Positions 39,058-48,483 are shown, counted from the stretch's first letter. The stretch is DNA of 64,000 nucleotides from an uncultured Collinsella sp. (GCA_900757185.1 CAAEMX010000036.1:1-64000), one strand, 5' to 3'. Numbers and translations are program-made. The notes: generated from the sequence alone by a model not told the origin.

Positions 39058-40434
39058 CTACTCCTCCACGGCCTGCGTGCCGGCGGCACGGGCCAAATCA
39101 TCGATTGCCAGGGAGTCGGCGCTCAGGGCGCGATGACGCCCGTCGAGCGCGGGCTCGCCCGCCTGCTCCACGGCGAGCGACTCGCCGGTGCGCATGTACC
39201 ACGCGGCGCGACGACCCCAGACCAGCGCCTCGAGCAGGCTGTTGGAAGCCAGGCGATTCTTGCCGTGCACGCCGTTGCAGGCCGTCTCACCGGCTGCGTA
39301 GAGCTCGGGCATCGAGGTGCGGCCGTCCTTGTCGACCCACACGCCGCCCATAAAGTAGTGCTGCGTAGGCGTAACGGGGATGGGCTCGTCCAAGATGTCG
39401 CGGCCGTCCTCCAAGCAGCGTGCGCGAATGTTGGCAAAGTGCCCGGTCACTACATCGCGCTCGACGGGGGCAAAGCTCAGCCACTCGTGCTCGGTACCGT
39501 CCTGCTTCATCTGCTCGCGGATGGCGGCAGCGACAACGTCGCGCGGCTGCAACTCGTCGGTAAAACGCTCGCCGGCGGCATTGAGCAGAATCGCGCCCTC
39601 ACCGCGGCAGCTCTCGCTGATCAGGAAGGTGCGGCCTGGCTGCGGCGAGAACAGTCCCGTGGGGTGGATCTGCACGTAGTCCAGGTGCTCCATCTTAATG
39701 CCATGCTCCTGAGCGATGTAGCAGGCATCGCCCGTGAGCTGCGGATAGTTGGTCGAGTGGTCGTATATGCCGCCGATGCCGCCCGTTGCCCACAGCGTGT
39801 GGCGGGCATGGATCTTAAACGGCTCGCCGGCATGCGCGCCCTCGGCGGCATTTATCAGCTCGTCGGCGGGGCGGACCGAGTTGTCCTCGTCCACGGGAAC
39901 GGCGACGACACCGGCACACACCGTGGCGCCGTCACGCTCGCCCGTCAGGATGTCGGTCATGGCCACGTGCTCCAAAATCTGCACGTTATCCAGTTTGCGA
40001 ACGGCCTGAAGCAGCTTGGTCGTGATCTCCTTGCCCGTAATGTCGGCATGGAAGGCAATGCGGGGGCGGCTGTGCGCACCCTCGCGGGTAAAGTCGAGGC
40101 TGCCGTCGGCCTTGCGCTCAAAGTCCACGCCCATCGCCAGCAGGTCGTTGATGACCGAGCGGCTCGAGCGGATCATGATGTCGACGCTCTCGCGGCGGTT
40201 CTCGTAGTGGCCGGCGTGCATGGTGTCCTCAAAGAAGGCATCGTAGTCCGAGCCCTCGGGCAGCACGCAAATGCCGCCCTGCGCGAGCATCGAATCGCAC
40301 TCGTCGACAGCGCCCTTGGAGAGCATGATCACGCGCGTGCTCGTCGGCAGATTGAGCGCCGCGTACAGGCCCGCTACGCCGCAGCCGGCAATGACGACGT
40401 CGCACTCCATATCGGGGTATTGCTTGGTTTCCAC
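39058..40434 (-). CDS. nadB: L-aspartate oxidase
   Basis: This protein of about 458 residues oxidises L-aspartate to iminoaspartate, the first step of de novo NAD synthesis. The FAD motif is VVIAGCGVAGLYAALNLP near the N-terminus. Conserved motifs include SKGAVDECDSMLAQGGI, EGAHSRPRIAFHAD, ATGGIGGIYDHSTN and HGKNRLASNSLLEALVWGRR. The GTG at 40434 has GGAGAGG upstream and fits the family; the long frame extending to 40710 overlaps nadA and is not supported. It is shorter at the C-terminus than E. coli NadB. Confidence 0.95.
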   Translation of the reverse strand: METKQYPDMECDVVIAGCGVAGLYAALNLPTSTRVIMLSKGAVDECDSMLAQGGICVLPEGSDYDAFFEDTMHAGHYENRRESVDIMIRSSRSVINDLLAMGVDFERKADGSLDFTREGAHSRPRIAFHADITGKEITTKLLQAVRKLDNVQILEHVAMTDILTGERDGATVCAGVVAVPVDEDNSVRPADELINAAEGAHAGEPFKIHARHTLWATGGIGGIYDHSTNYPQLTGDACYIAQEHGIKMEHLDYVQIHPTGLFSPQPGRTFLISESCRGEGAILLNAAGERFTDELQPRDVVAAAIREQMKQDGTEHEWLSFAPVERDVVTGHFANIRARCLEDGRDILDEPIPVTPTQHYFMGGVWVDKDGRTSMPELYAAGETACNGVHGKNRLASNSLLEALVWGRRAAWYMRTGESLAVEQAGEPALDGRHRALSADSLAIDDLARAAGTQAVEE

Positions 40435-40489
40435 AGGAATCCTCTCCCTTGAATGTGACATAAGGAACCGTCCCTCATGCCACATTGTT

Positions 40490-41515
40490 CTAGCGTGCTG
40501 CGTACTCGAGCATGCGGTCGAGCGTAAGTTTGGCCTGGTCGGCAGCCTCGTCCGACACGCCGATCTGCACCTCGCCCTCACCCGTCTCCAGGCAGCGCAC
40601 GAGCTTTTCGAGCGTGATGAGATCCATGTTGACGCAGGTGGGCTGCACCGCGGGGAAGTAAAACTTCTTGCCGGTGCCCTGGCAGCGGCGCTCAAGCTCG
40701 TAGAGCACACCGCGGACCGTCACGATAATGAACTCGCTCGCGTCCGACTCCTCGGCGTACTTGATAATGCCGGCGGTGGAGCCGATGTAGTCGGCCTCGG
40801 CCAGGACGTCGGCCTTGCACTCGGGGTGCGCCAGCACGAGCGCGTCGGGGTGCGCCTCCTGCGCGTCGACGATCTGCTCAACGGTGATGATGTGATGGCG
40901 CGGACAGTAGCCGTTGTTGAGGATGACGTGCTTTTGCGGCACCTGCTCGGCTACGAAACGGCCCAGGTTTTGGTCGGGAATGAACAGGATATGCTGCTGC
41001 GGCAGCTCGGACACGATCTTAACGGCGTTGGAGCTGGTGACGCACACGTCGCTCCAGCTCTTGATCTCGACCGTGGAGTTGACGTAGCAGACCACGGCCA
41101 GGTCGTCGCCGTACTCGGTGCGCGCCGCGTCGACCGTCTCGCGCTTGACCATGTGAGCCATGGGGCAGTCCGCGCCCGGCTCGGGCAGCAGCACCGTCTT
41201 GGTGGGATTGAGCAGCTTGGCGCTCTCGCCCATAAACTCCACGCCGCACAGCACGATGGTCTGCTGCGGCAGGCTCTTGGCAAGCTTTGCCAGGTAGAAG
41301 CTGTCGCCGACGTAATCAGCCACGGCCTGCACCTCGGGCGCCACGTAATAGTGCGCTAAGATCACCGCGTCACGTTGGGTTTTTAGTTGCTGAATGGCCT
41401 CGACGAGCTCTGCGGGCACCAATGCCGCGCGCTCCGTTGCCGTCGCTGCCGATGCCAGGCCGGCCGCAATGTCGTGTGCAAGCTCCGATGCATCCATGTT
41501 CGCGCTCTGTGCCAT
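40490..41515 (-). CDS. nadA: Quinolinate synthase
   Basis: This 341-residue [4Fe-4S] enzyme condenses iminoaspartate with dihydroxyacetone phosphate to give quinolinate. Conserved parts include LAHYYVAPEVQAVADYVGDS, VLCGVEFMGESAKLLNP, YVNSTVEIKSWSDVCVTSSN and CPRHHI; cluster Cys lie in the first and last groups and near the C-terminus (PTCVNMDL). It is first in the nad operon. A perfect 19-bp palindrome lies just upstream. Confidence 0.96.
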   Translation of the reverse strand: MAQSANMDASELAHDIAAGLASAATATERAALVPAELVEAIQQLKTQRDAVILAHYYVAPEVQAVADYVGDSFYLAKLAKSLPQQTIVLCGVEFMGESAKLLNPTKTVLLPEPGADCPMAHMVKRETVDAARTEYGDDLAVVCYVNSTVEIKSWSDVCVTSSNAVKIVSELPQQHILFIPDQNLGRFVAEQVPQKHVILNNGYCPRHHIITVEQIVDAQEAHPDALVLAHPECKADVLAEADYIGSTAGIIKYAEESDASEFIIVTVRGVLYELERRCQGTGKKFYFPAVQPTCVNMDLITLEKLVRCLETGEGEVQIGVSDEAADQAKLTLDRMLEYAAR

Positions 41516-41556
41516 CAAGGCCCCTCTCTTTTGGCGAATCTTGGGGCTTTAGTATG

Positions 41557-41600
41557 ACACCTGGCTTTACAGCTGACAAGACAGCTGTAAAGCCAGGTGT
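41557..41600. promoter_or_regulatory. 19-bp palindrome before nadA, candidate NiaR operator
   Basis: Perfect 19-bp arms (41557-41575 with 41582-41600) with a 6-nt spacer lie 42 bases upstream of nadA. The position and symmetry fit a repressor site for NiaR. It could equally be a bidirectional terminator-like hairpin in the leader. Confidence 0.6.
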
Positions 41601-41807
41601 AAAGTTGGAATAAAGATTCAATCTTGGGGCGGGTCCATTTTCGAACTGGCAAGCTGAGGACAGCCGAGCTCTCGATAGCGCAGGAGGCATCTTTCGCCAC
41701 CGCAATACCGCTCGGCGCGAGTTGCGCACCGTGAGGCACGAACGGGCGCTCCCCCGCGAGTGGTCCGCGCCCAATGTGGCAAAATCGAACTACTAAGGGG
41801 GCTCAGA

Positions 41808-42530
41808 ATGCTCAAGATTATTGCCTGCGACGATGACGTCGCTTTTCTAGATAGACTGCACCGGATGATCGACCGTTGGTCGATCGAGACGGGCACGGCG
41901 GTCGATGTTGCGCTCGTCACGCGCGGCGAGGACCTGCTGGCGCGCCATGCCGCGTCGCGCGCCGACATCATCCTGCTCGACATGATCATGCCGCTCGTCA
42001 ACGGCATGGACACCGCACGCGAATTGCGCCAGGCCGATACCGCCGTGCGCCTGGTGTTTCTCACCTCATCGCCCGAGTTTGCACTGGAGTCCTACGAGGT
42101 CCGCGCCTTCGACTATCTGCTCAAGCCCGTGACTTACGAACGCCTGGCGCAGTTGCTCGACGAGCTTTCGAGCATGCGCCCGGCGGCAACCGACGAGCTC
42201 GTGATCAAAACGTCCTTTGGCTACCACGCCCTGCGCCTGTCCGACATCGAATATGCCGAGGCGCGCAACAAGCACGTGGTCTTCCACCTGCGCGACGGAC
42301 GCGATATCGAGGCACTCGAGTCGTTCCGCAGCGTCGAGGACCGTTTGGCGCAAAATGCCACCTTCTTTAAATGCCACCGTAGCTACCAGGTCAACTTGCG
42401 CAACATCGACCACTTCAATCGCACGGACATCGTCATGCGCTCGGGCGCGTGCATTCCGCTGTCGCGCAGCAGCAAGCAGGGGTTCCAAGACGCCTACTTT
42501 GCGGTGCGCTTTGAGGGCGGGAGGCGCTGA
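41808..42530 (+). CDS. LytTR-family response regulator
   Basis: This 240-residue regulator has a receiver domain (residues 1-118) with acidic residues CDDD at the N-terminus, the phosphoacceptor Asp in ILLDMIMP and Lys in LLKPVTY. A LytTR DNA-binding domain follows (about 135-235), with GYHALRLSDIEYAEARNKHV and FKCHRSYQVNLRNIDHF. Such regulators bind direct repeats and often control surface or peptide-signalling genes. It overlaps the kinase gene by one base (TGATG). No signal peptide gene is seen next to it. Confidence 0.93.
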   Translation: MLKIIACDDDVAFLDRLHRMIDRWSIETGTAVDVALVTRGEDLLARHAASRADIILLDMIMPLVNGMDTARELRQADTAVRLVFLTSSPEFALESYEVRAFDYLLKPVTYERLAQLLDELSSMRPAATDELVIKTSFGYHALRLSDIEYAEARNKHVVFHLRDGRDIEALESFRSVEDRLAQNATFFKCHRSYQVNLRNIDHFNRTDIVMRSGACIPLSRSSKQGFQDAYFAVRFEGGRR

Positions 42531-43807
42531 TGATCTCCTCGGTCGAAATGGTCCTTTGGGCAATCCACCACGCCACGACGCTGCTCTTTGGCGTCTTTGC
42601 CTCGGCGGCGCTGTGCGGTATCGAAATCAATCGACGCCATGCACTCGAGTTGGTGGGGGTCGGAGCCGCAACCGGCGCTGCCTTTTCGATCGCCAATGTC
42701 GTTGGCGGAGAGCTTTTTGCCCGTCAGGTCTATCCGCTCGTCGTGCACTTGCCGCTTACCGTCTACCTATGCGCGCGCTACCACTTGAGTCCGCTACTCG
42801 CGACGTTGGGCGTCACCAGCGCCTATCTGAGCTGCCAGTTCAGCAATTGGATGGGCATCGCCGCATTTGCCGCAACCGATTCTCAGATCGCGTACTATCT
42901 GGCGCGCATCGCTACCACGCTCGGCGTCTTTGCCGTCCTGCTGCATTGGGCCGGCGACATTGGACCCCGCCTGGCGATCAAAAGCCCCACCGAGCTGGGC
43001 ATCCTTTTAATCCTGCCGCTCGTCTATTACATCTTTGACTACGCCACCAACGTCTACACCACGCTGTTCCACTCGGGCTCGGTGGTGACAGTTGAGTTTT
43101 TGGCATTTGCGCTCTGTGCCTTCTATCTTATGTTTCTTGCCGTTTACCTGCGCGAATACGAAGAAAAGGAAACCGCCGAGCGAGAGCGTTGGATGCTCGA
43201 AACCCGCGACAGCGCCGCCATCAAAGAGCTCGAGGCTTGGCGTCAATCTGGGCGCGAGCTGTCGATTCTTCGCCACGATATGCGCCACTTCCTACGCGGC
43301 CTGGCCACTTTAATTGAGGAGGGCCACACCGACGAGGCGCTCAAACGCATCGATGAGCTCTGCGAAGCCGGCGACCGCACCGCCGTACGCCGCTTCTGCG
43401 CCAACGAGACCGTAAACATCGCGCTTTCGTCATTCAACTCAGATATCAATAGAAACGGCATTACCGCCAACCTGCGCGCCGCCGTACCCGAAACCGTCCA
43501 CGTAGATGACGCCGACCTGTTTAGCGTGCTCTCAAATGCCTTGGAAAACGCTATCACCGCCGCAAGCGCCGCACCCCAAGGAAAGCGATTCGTCGACCTT
43601 GACCTGCGACTTGAGGACGGCCAGCTGTTGCTGTTAGTTTCCAACACGTTTGACCGCGCGCCGCGCATGGTCGACGGCATGCCCGTGACCCGGCATGCGG
43701 GCCACGGCTTTGGAACCAAGAGCATCAAACTTGCCGTGGAGCGCATGAACGGCAACTGCCAGTTCCGCATTAACGGCGATCGGTTTGAGCTGCGCGCTGT
43801 GATGTAG
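42530..43807 (+). CDS. GHKL sensor histidine kinase, AgrC-like
   Basis: This 425-residue kinase has six or seven N-terminal transmembrane helices (residues about 1-215) and a linker coiled coil (YEEKETAERERWMLETRDSA). The phosphorylated His lies in LRHDMRHFLRG. The GHKL ATPase has an N box, VLSNALENAITAA, and a G box near HAGHGFGTKSIK. It pairs with the LytTR regulator that precedes it. The architecture matches peptide-sensing kinases of the Agr/Com group, but the ligand is unknown. Confidence 0.92.
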   Translation: MISSVEMVLWAIHHATTLLFGVFASAALCGIEINRRHALELVGVGAATGAAFSIANVVGGELFARQVYPLVVHLPLTVYLCARYHLSPLLATLGVTSAYLSCQFSNWMGIAAFAATDSQIAYYLARIATTLGVFAVLLHWAGDIGPRLAIKSPTELGILLILPLVYYIFDYATNVYTTLFHSGSVVTVEFLAFALCAFYLMFLAVYLREYEEKETAERERWMLETRDSAAIKELEAWRQSGRELSILRHDMRHFLRGLATLIEEGHTDEALKRIDELCEAGDRTAVRRFCANETVNIALSSFNSDINRNGITANLRAAVPETVHVDDADLFSVLSNALENAITAASAAPQGKRFVDLDLRLEDGQLLLLVSNTFDRAPRMVDGMPVTRHAGHGFGTKSIKLAVERMNGNCQFRINGDRFELRAVM

Positions 43808-43871
43808 AAGTACGGCGCCGATCTCGCGGCGCGCCTCGCCCGCCAGGCAATCGCTCGCCGGTGCCGATCCG

Positions 43872-44447
43872 CTACAGTGGAGCGACCGCCGGGGTCAGCT
43901 GCTTGATGTAGGCCCACATGCGCTGCTTGGCCGCTTTGTCGGTCAGCGCCGCCTCAAAGCCATCGAGCGCGAGCACGCGGCGGCCCTGCACATGGGCGAC
44001 CAGGCCGGGCTTGAGCATGGCGGTGTCGAAGTCATCAATCGCCACGAGCATATCGGCGTAGGTTTCGCGCATGACATCGGCCGCGCTGTTATCGAGCAGC
44101 AGCACCGCCTCGGGATCCAGAGCCTCAAGCGCCTCGCGGAACAGCTCGCACGGCAGAGTCTCGCCCACCGCGACCGCTCCGTCGCCTGCGCCGGCGACGC
44201 TTGCCAGCACGCAAAAATCCTCGGGCGCGTAGCCGATGGCCCCAAGCGCCTTGCGCAGCGCAGCACCGTCCGGACCGGCAGCCAGCTCGCCGCCCGAACG
44301 CTCGGCCTCGTCCAAATCGCCTTTGACCAGCACGATCGGCGAGCACGCGTTGCCCACGATGCGCACGCCACGGACCGCAAGCGATGTGAGCTCCTGCTCG
44401 GCCGCCTGGGCGATGGCTTCTTTTTTCTGGCTTTGTGACGTGGACAT
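43872..44447 (-). CDS. Degenerate uracil-DNA-glycosylase-like protein
   Basis: This 191-residue protein shows the layout of type 4/5 uracil-DNA glycosylases: IVLVKGDLDEAERSGGELA in the place of the GE.PG..E block, GPDGAALRKALGAIG matching G..G..L...L, then LDPEAVLLLDNSAADVM. The catalytic block is altered (KGDLDE rather than GEAPG), and the N-terminal Fe-S Cys are not evident. It may be an inactive or repurposed fold. The start at 44447 gives MSTSQSQKK; an upstream ATG at 44477 is possible. It is divergent from the thioredoxin gene. The assignment rests on pattern only. Confidence 0.5.
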   Translation of the reverse strand: MSTSQSQKKEAIAQAAEQELTSLAVRGVRIVGNACSPIVLVKGDLDEAERSGGELAAGPDGAALRKALGAIGYAPEDFCVLASVAGAGDGAVAVGETLPCELFREALEALDPEAVLLLDNSAADVMRETYADMLVAIDDFDTAMLKPGLVAHVQGRRVLALDGFEAALTDKAAKQRMWAYIKQLTPAVAPL

Positions 44448-44583
44448 GCGCTCTCCAATCGTTTGCGTGCCCACCATTATATAAAAGAGCCGCCTGCGAG
44501 TGGTTGCTTTGCGGGCGGCTGGGTATAAGCACGGTCGTACTGAGTTTTACGCGGCCAAGCCGCGTCACATTATGGAGGTCACC

Positions 44584-44904
44584 ATGGCTGACATTAAGCA
44601 GATTACCCCCGAGAACTTCGATTCCGTCGTTAGCGACAGCCTGCCCGTGCTGGTCGATTTTTGGGCACCGTGGTGCGGGCCCTGTCGATCCCTCTCGCCC
44701 ATCGTTGACGAGGTTGCCGATGAACTGGCGGGCAAGCTTGCCGTTGCCAAATGCAACGTCGACGACAACCAGGACCTGGCCATGAAGTATGGCGTCATGA
44801 GCATCCCCACGCTGATTGTGTTTAAGAACGGCGAGGAGATTGACCGCTCGGTTGGCGCTCTGCCCAAGGCGAGGCTGCAGGCGCTGCTGGAGAAACATCT
44901 GTAA
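44584..44904 (+). CDS. trxA: Thioredoxin
   Basis: This 106-residue protein is a classical thioredoxin that reduces protein disulfides. The active site is FWAPWCGPCR (Cys at about residues 31 and 34), followed by the conserved cis-Pro in SIPTLIVFKNGEE. GGAGG lies upstream of the ATG at 44584. It stands alone; a terminator lies about 120 bases downstream. Confidence 0.97.
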   Translation: MADIKQITPENFDSVVSDSLPVLVDFWAPWCGPCRSLSPIVDEVADELAGKLAVAKCNVDDNQDLAMKYGVMSIPTLIVFKNGEEIDRSVGALPKARLQALLEKHL

Positions 44905-45026
44905 TACGCTTGTTACATGTTGCCGTCTGCCTGCCGTCCATGAGCGCTTTTACGCCGCTCGCCGGACTTCTGAATGCACCGAGTGCAACCACGGATAGTA
45001 TGGTAGTCACAAACAGCCCCCAGTGA

Positions 45027-45061
45027 ACGGGTGCGGGTCGCACAGACTCGCACCCGTTTTC
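45027..45061 (+). terminator. Terminator after thioredoxin
   Basis: A stem of about 9 bp (45027-45035 with 45049-45057) is followed by TTTTC. Confidence 0.8.
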
Positions 45062-45135
45062 TTATGCAGCTGCGCGCAAAGCGGGCGTAGTAAAATCTGA
45101 ACCACTGAACTACCCCATACAAAAGGAGATTTCCC

Positions 45136-45384
45136 ATGCATGATGTTGGAATGAACATGAGCCAGCTTGCCATGAGCGTCAAACAGGTCGACGACACCAT
45201 CGAGCTCGCTCACGAATGGAGCCATCAGTTGCTGCATGCGACCGAGAATTTTGACATGGAGCGCATCGGCGCCAAGCTCGAGGCCGCCATGGCCGCGTTG
45301 CACGAGGCGCATGACGCGCTCGAGGGCTACGAGGAAGCCATCGAGGCCGACCACAACTCCGTCGGCTCCGTGAAGCTGGTGTAA
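45136..45384 (+). CDS. Small His-rich helical protein upstream of nikR
   Basis: This 82-residue protein is predicted to be mainly helical and carries seven His (positions near 2, 26, 30, 34, 56, 59 and 73) and several Met. Two helices contain pairs of His one turn apart (AHEWSHQLLHA and ALHEAHDAL). AAAGGAGA gives a strong ribosome site. It ends one base before the nikR start, so the two are co-translated. The His pattern and position suggest a metal-handling or Ni-responsive role, but no family was recognised. Confidence 0.75.
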   Translation: MHDVGMNMSQLAMSVKQVDDTIELAHEWSHQLLHATENFDMERIGAKLEAAMAALHEAHDALEGYEEAIEADHNSVGSVKLV

Positions 45385-45385
45385 G

Positions 45386-45898
45386 GTGGCCGAACACGAG
45401 CACGGCTGCGGGTACGAGCACGAGCATCCGCACGGGGCGGACGGTGACGCGGGCTGCCACTGTAGTGGCTCCGGCTCCGAGCTGGTCCGTTTTTCGGTTA
45501 CCGCACCGGATGACCTGCTGCGCCGTTTTGACGAACAGATCGCGCGCCGCGGTGACGTGGCCAACCGCTCCGAGGCCGTGCGCGACCTGATTCGCGCCTC
45601 GATCGCCAAGGAGCAGATGCGCACGCCCGACGAGCATGTTATCGGGTCGCTCACCATGATCTACGACCACCATACCGGCGACCTGACGCGCCGTCTGGAC
45701 GAAGTGCAGCACGACTACACCGACGAGATCGTATCGACCATGCACGTGCATCTGGATCACCACAACTGTCTGGAGATCCTGGCACTCAAGGGTCGCGGCG
45801 AGCGCGTCTACGAACTAGCCGACCGCCTGCTGGGCCTGCGCGGCGTTAAGCACGGCGAGCTCACCTGCGCCGCCACCAGGCAAAGTCTGGGGCTATAG
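45386..45898 (+). CDS. nikR: Nickel-responsive regulator NikR with His/Cys tail
   Basis: This 170-residue protein has the NikR ribbon-helix-helix (about residues 33-75, ELVRFSVTAPDDLLRRFDEQ) and the C-terminal ACT-like domain with the nickel ligands in VHLDHHNCLEIL. An extra N-terminal tail of about 30 residues holds six His and three Cys (HEHGCGYEHEHPHG, then CHC). Typical NikR starts at the ribbon. The start is GTG, one base after the previous stop. It should control nickel uptake or the downstream hyp genes. Confidence 0.9.
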   Translation: MAEHEHGCGYEHEHPHGADGDAGCHCSGSGSELVRFSVTAPDDLLRRFDEQIARRGDVANRSEAVRDLIRASIAKEQMRTPDEHVIGSLTMIYDHHTGDLTRRLDEVQHDYTDEIVSTMHVHLDHHNCLEILALKGRGERVYELADRLLGLRGVKHGELTCAATRQSLGL

Positions 45899-45921
45899 CG
45901 GGATTTCCCGCAGCGCACCTG

Positions 45922-45991
45922 CCAAAAAGGGACAGGTTTGTTTTGGCAGGTTTAGCGTTTTACCTACCAAAATAAACCTGTCCCTTTTTGG
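45922..45991. repeat. Long palindrome with GGGACAGGTTT core
   Basis: Arms of about 30 bases (45922-45951 with about 45962-45991) pair with few mismatches between nikR and hypF. It is another palindrome of the GGGAC type and may terminate nikR or act as a barrier before hypF. Confidence 0.85.
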
Positions 45992-46014
45992 TCGGTTTTG
46001 ATGAGGAGTGTCGC

Positions 46015-48483
46015 ATGCGGCATGTGCATATTCATGTAACGGGCATTGTGCAGGGCGTTGGCATGCGACCATTTGTGTATCGCGAGGCCATGGCGCATGG
46101 CATTTGCGGATGGGTGCTCAACGCGGGCGACGGCGTGCACATCGAGGCGCACGCTCCGGCCGATGCGCTCGATGCTTTTGCTGCCGCGCTTTCTGAGCAT
46201 GCGCCTGCGGCAGCCCGCGTAGAGCATGTCGAGGTTGTGGGCTTGGGGCCTGGCGGTTGGAGCGCTGCCGATGAGCAGGGCTTTCGCATTGTGGCATCGC
46301 AGGACCAGACCGCGCACACGACGCTCGTCTCGCCCGATATCGCTACCTGTGACGATTGTCTGCGCGAGTTGTTCGATCCCGCCGACCGACGCTATCACTA
46401 CCCCTTTATCAACTGCACTAACTGCGGCCCACGCTTTACCATCATCCGATCGTTGCCTTATGACCGAGCGGCCACGTCGATGGATTGTTTTCCCATGTGT
46501 CCCAAGTGTGCCGCGGAGTATGCCGACCCACTCGACCGGCGTTTTCACGCGCAACCCGATGCCTGCTTTGATTGCGGGCCGCATATTACGTGGCGCGAGG
46601 CTGTGAACGGCGATGCGTGCGGGAATTCGTCCGCGACACCGGCCGTCGGCACCACACGCGCGGCCAGCGACGCCATTATCGACCGCTGTGTTGAGCTGCT
46701 GGCCAACGGCGGTATCGTCGCCATCAAGGGACTGGGCGGATTCCATCTATCCTGTGACGCCGCCAGCGAGCAGGCGGTGGCCGAGCTGCGCCGTCGCAAA
46801 CACCGCAGCAACAAACCACTTGCCGTCATGGTGCGCGACCTTGCCGACGTTGAACGCCTATGCCATGTCAGCGACGTTGAGCGCGGCTTGCTGGCCGGCA
46901 GCATTCGCCCCATTGTGCTGCTGCGCCGACGTGCTGTTTGCGAGAGCGGCGGCTCCCCCAACGCCTTCGCGCTCGCGCCGTCCGTCGCGCACGACCTGCC
47001 CGAGCTTGGTGTTATGCTCCCCTACACCCCGCTTCAGCATCTGTTGCTTGCCGCGGCAGAAACCCGCGGCATGCACGCGCTCGTCATGACCAGCGGAAAC
47101 CTGAGCGAAGAACCCATCGAGACCGACGACGACTTTGCCTGGGAGCGCCTCGTTGCCGCCGGCATTGCCGACGCGCTGCTCGGCAACGATCGAGCGATTC
47201 TCTCGCGCTATGACGATTCCGTGGTGCGCGTGGTCGACGGCGTCGTTATGCCCGTTCGCCGCGCTCGCGGATATGCACCCCAGCCGCTGCCGTTGCCGGC
47301 GCTCGACGGCGCTCCGTCCTGCGTGCTCGCTTGCGGGCCACAACAAAAGGCCACGATTGCGCTCACGCGTGAAGGGACGAACGGCGAGGCAACCTGTTTT
47401 GTGTCGCAGCATATCGGCGATGTTGAAAACGGCGGGACCTTCGATGCCTGGAACGCCGCGCGCACGCGCTTGGAAAACCTCTTTGACCTGGCGCCTGCCG
47501 CCTTGGCATGCGACATGCATCCCAGCTATCTGTCGAGCCAGTGGGCGCGCGAACAGGCGCGAAAATGCAATCTGCCGCTCGTCGAGGTGCAGCACCATCA
47601 TGCGCACATCGCGAGCGTGATGGCCGAGGCCATCGCCGCGGGCCAGCTCACAACCGACGCGCGCGTCCTTGGCATCGCCTTTGACGGCACCGGCGCCGGT
47701 ACCGATGGGACCATTTGGGGCGGCGAGTTTCTTGTTGCCAGCCTTGGCGGCTTTGAGCGCGCCGCGCATTTGCGCACCTGGGCGCTCCCCGGCGGGGCGG
47801 CCTCCGTGCGCGACGCCCGCCGCAACGCCTTTGCCCTGCTCAGTGAGCTCGGCCTGCTCGAGCACCCAGGCGCCGCTCGGCTTTTGGACAGCCTCGACGA
47901 GCAAACGCGCAGCGTGACAGCCACCATGATCGAGCGCGGCATCAACAGCCCGCATACCAGCAGCATGGGGCGTCTCTTTGATGCCGCGGCAGCAATTCTG
48001 GGCATCTGCGACAAGGCAACCTACGAGGGCGAACCCGCCATAGAATTCGAAGCCGCCGCCTGGCGCGCGCTCAGCAGTGAAAGTGCCTGCCCTACCGGCA
48101 ATATGGCCAGCTTTTCCGTAACCGAATCATCCCGTCCGGACGACTGCCATGTTCTGAACTCCAGACCGCTTTTTGAGGCGCTTTTGGAGGGAATCAGGAC
48201 CGGCGTGCCCGCCGGCAGGCTCGCGCTCGGGTTCCACATCGCCATCGCGCGCTCTTCGGCACGAATCGCACACGAAATCTGCGCGCGCGAAGGCATCGAT
48301 ACCGTCGCGCTCTCGGGCGGCGTGTTCATGAACCGACTTTTGCTTCAGCTCCTCACCCGCAATCTTAAAGACGCAGGCCTTACGGTCTTGATTCCCCAAA
48401 CCGTGCCCGTTAACGACGGCTGCATCGCCTACGGTCAGGCCGCCATCGCTCGCGCCCGCCTCGCGCAGACAGCATCGCGATAG
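46015..48483 (+). CDS. hypF: Carbamoyltransferase HypF
   Basis: This 822-residue enzyme makes the thiocarbamate from carbamoyl phosphate that becomes the cyanide ligands of the [NiFe] site. An acylphosphatase domain at the N-terminus has GIVQGVGMRPFVYREA. Zinc-finger Cys pairs follow (CDDCLRE, CTNCGPR, CPKCAAEY, CFDCGPH). A YrdC-like domain and a Kae1-like domain with QHHHAHIASV come next. GAGGAG precedes the ATG at 46015. It leads hypF-hypC-hypD-hypE. Confidence 0.96.
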   Translation: MRHVHIHVTGIVQGVGMRPFVYREAMAHGICGWVLNAGDGVHIEAHAPADALDAFAAALSEHAPAAARVEHVEVVGLGPGGWSAADEQGFRIVASQDQTAHTTLVSPDIATCDDCLRELFDPADRRYHYPFINCTNCGPRFTIIRSLPYDRAATSMDCFPMCPKCAAEYADPLDRRFHAQPDACFDCGPHITWREAVNGDACGNSSATPAVGTTRAASDAIIDRCVELLANGGIVAIKGLGGFHLSCDAASEQAVAELRRRKHRSNKPLAVMVRDLADVERLCHVSDVERGLLAGSIRPIVLLRRRAVCESGGSPNAFALAPSVAHDLPELGVMLPYTPLQHLLLAAAETRGMHALVMTSGNLSEEPIETDDDFAWERLVAAGIADALLGNDRAILSRYDDSVVRVVDGVVMPVRRARGYAPQPLPLPALDGAPSCVLACGPQQKATIALTREGTNGEATCFVSQHIGDVENGGTFDAWNAARTRLENLFDLAPAALACDMHPSYLSSQWAREQARKCNLPLVEVQHHHAHIASVMAEAIAAGQLTTDARVLGIAFDGTGAGTDGTIWGGEFLVASLGGFERAAHLRTWALPGGAASVRDARRNAFALLSELGLLEHPGAARLLDSLDEQTRSVTATMIERGINSPHTSSMGRLFDAAAAILGICDKATYEGEPAIEFEAAAWRALSSESACPTGNMASFSVTESSRPDDCHVLNSRPLFEALLEGIRTGVPAGRLALGFHIAIARSSARIAHEICAREGIDTVALSGGVFMNRLLLQLLTRNLKDAGLTVLIPQTVPVNDGCIAYGQAAIARARLAQTASR

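Noticed and set aside
39058..40710. Extended NadB N-terminus of about 90 extra residues
   Set aside because: The extra part overlaps nadA, is Ser/Arg/Ala-rich as in shadow frames, and a GTG with a good ribosome site gives the family start.
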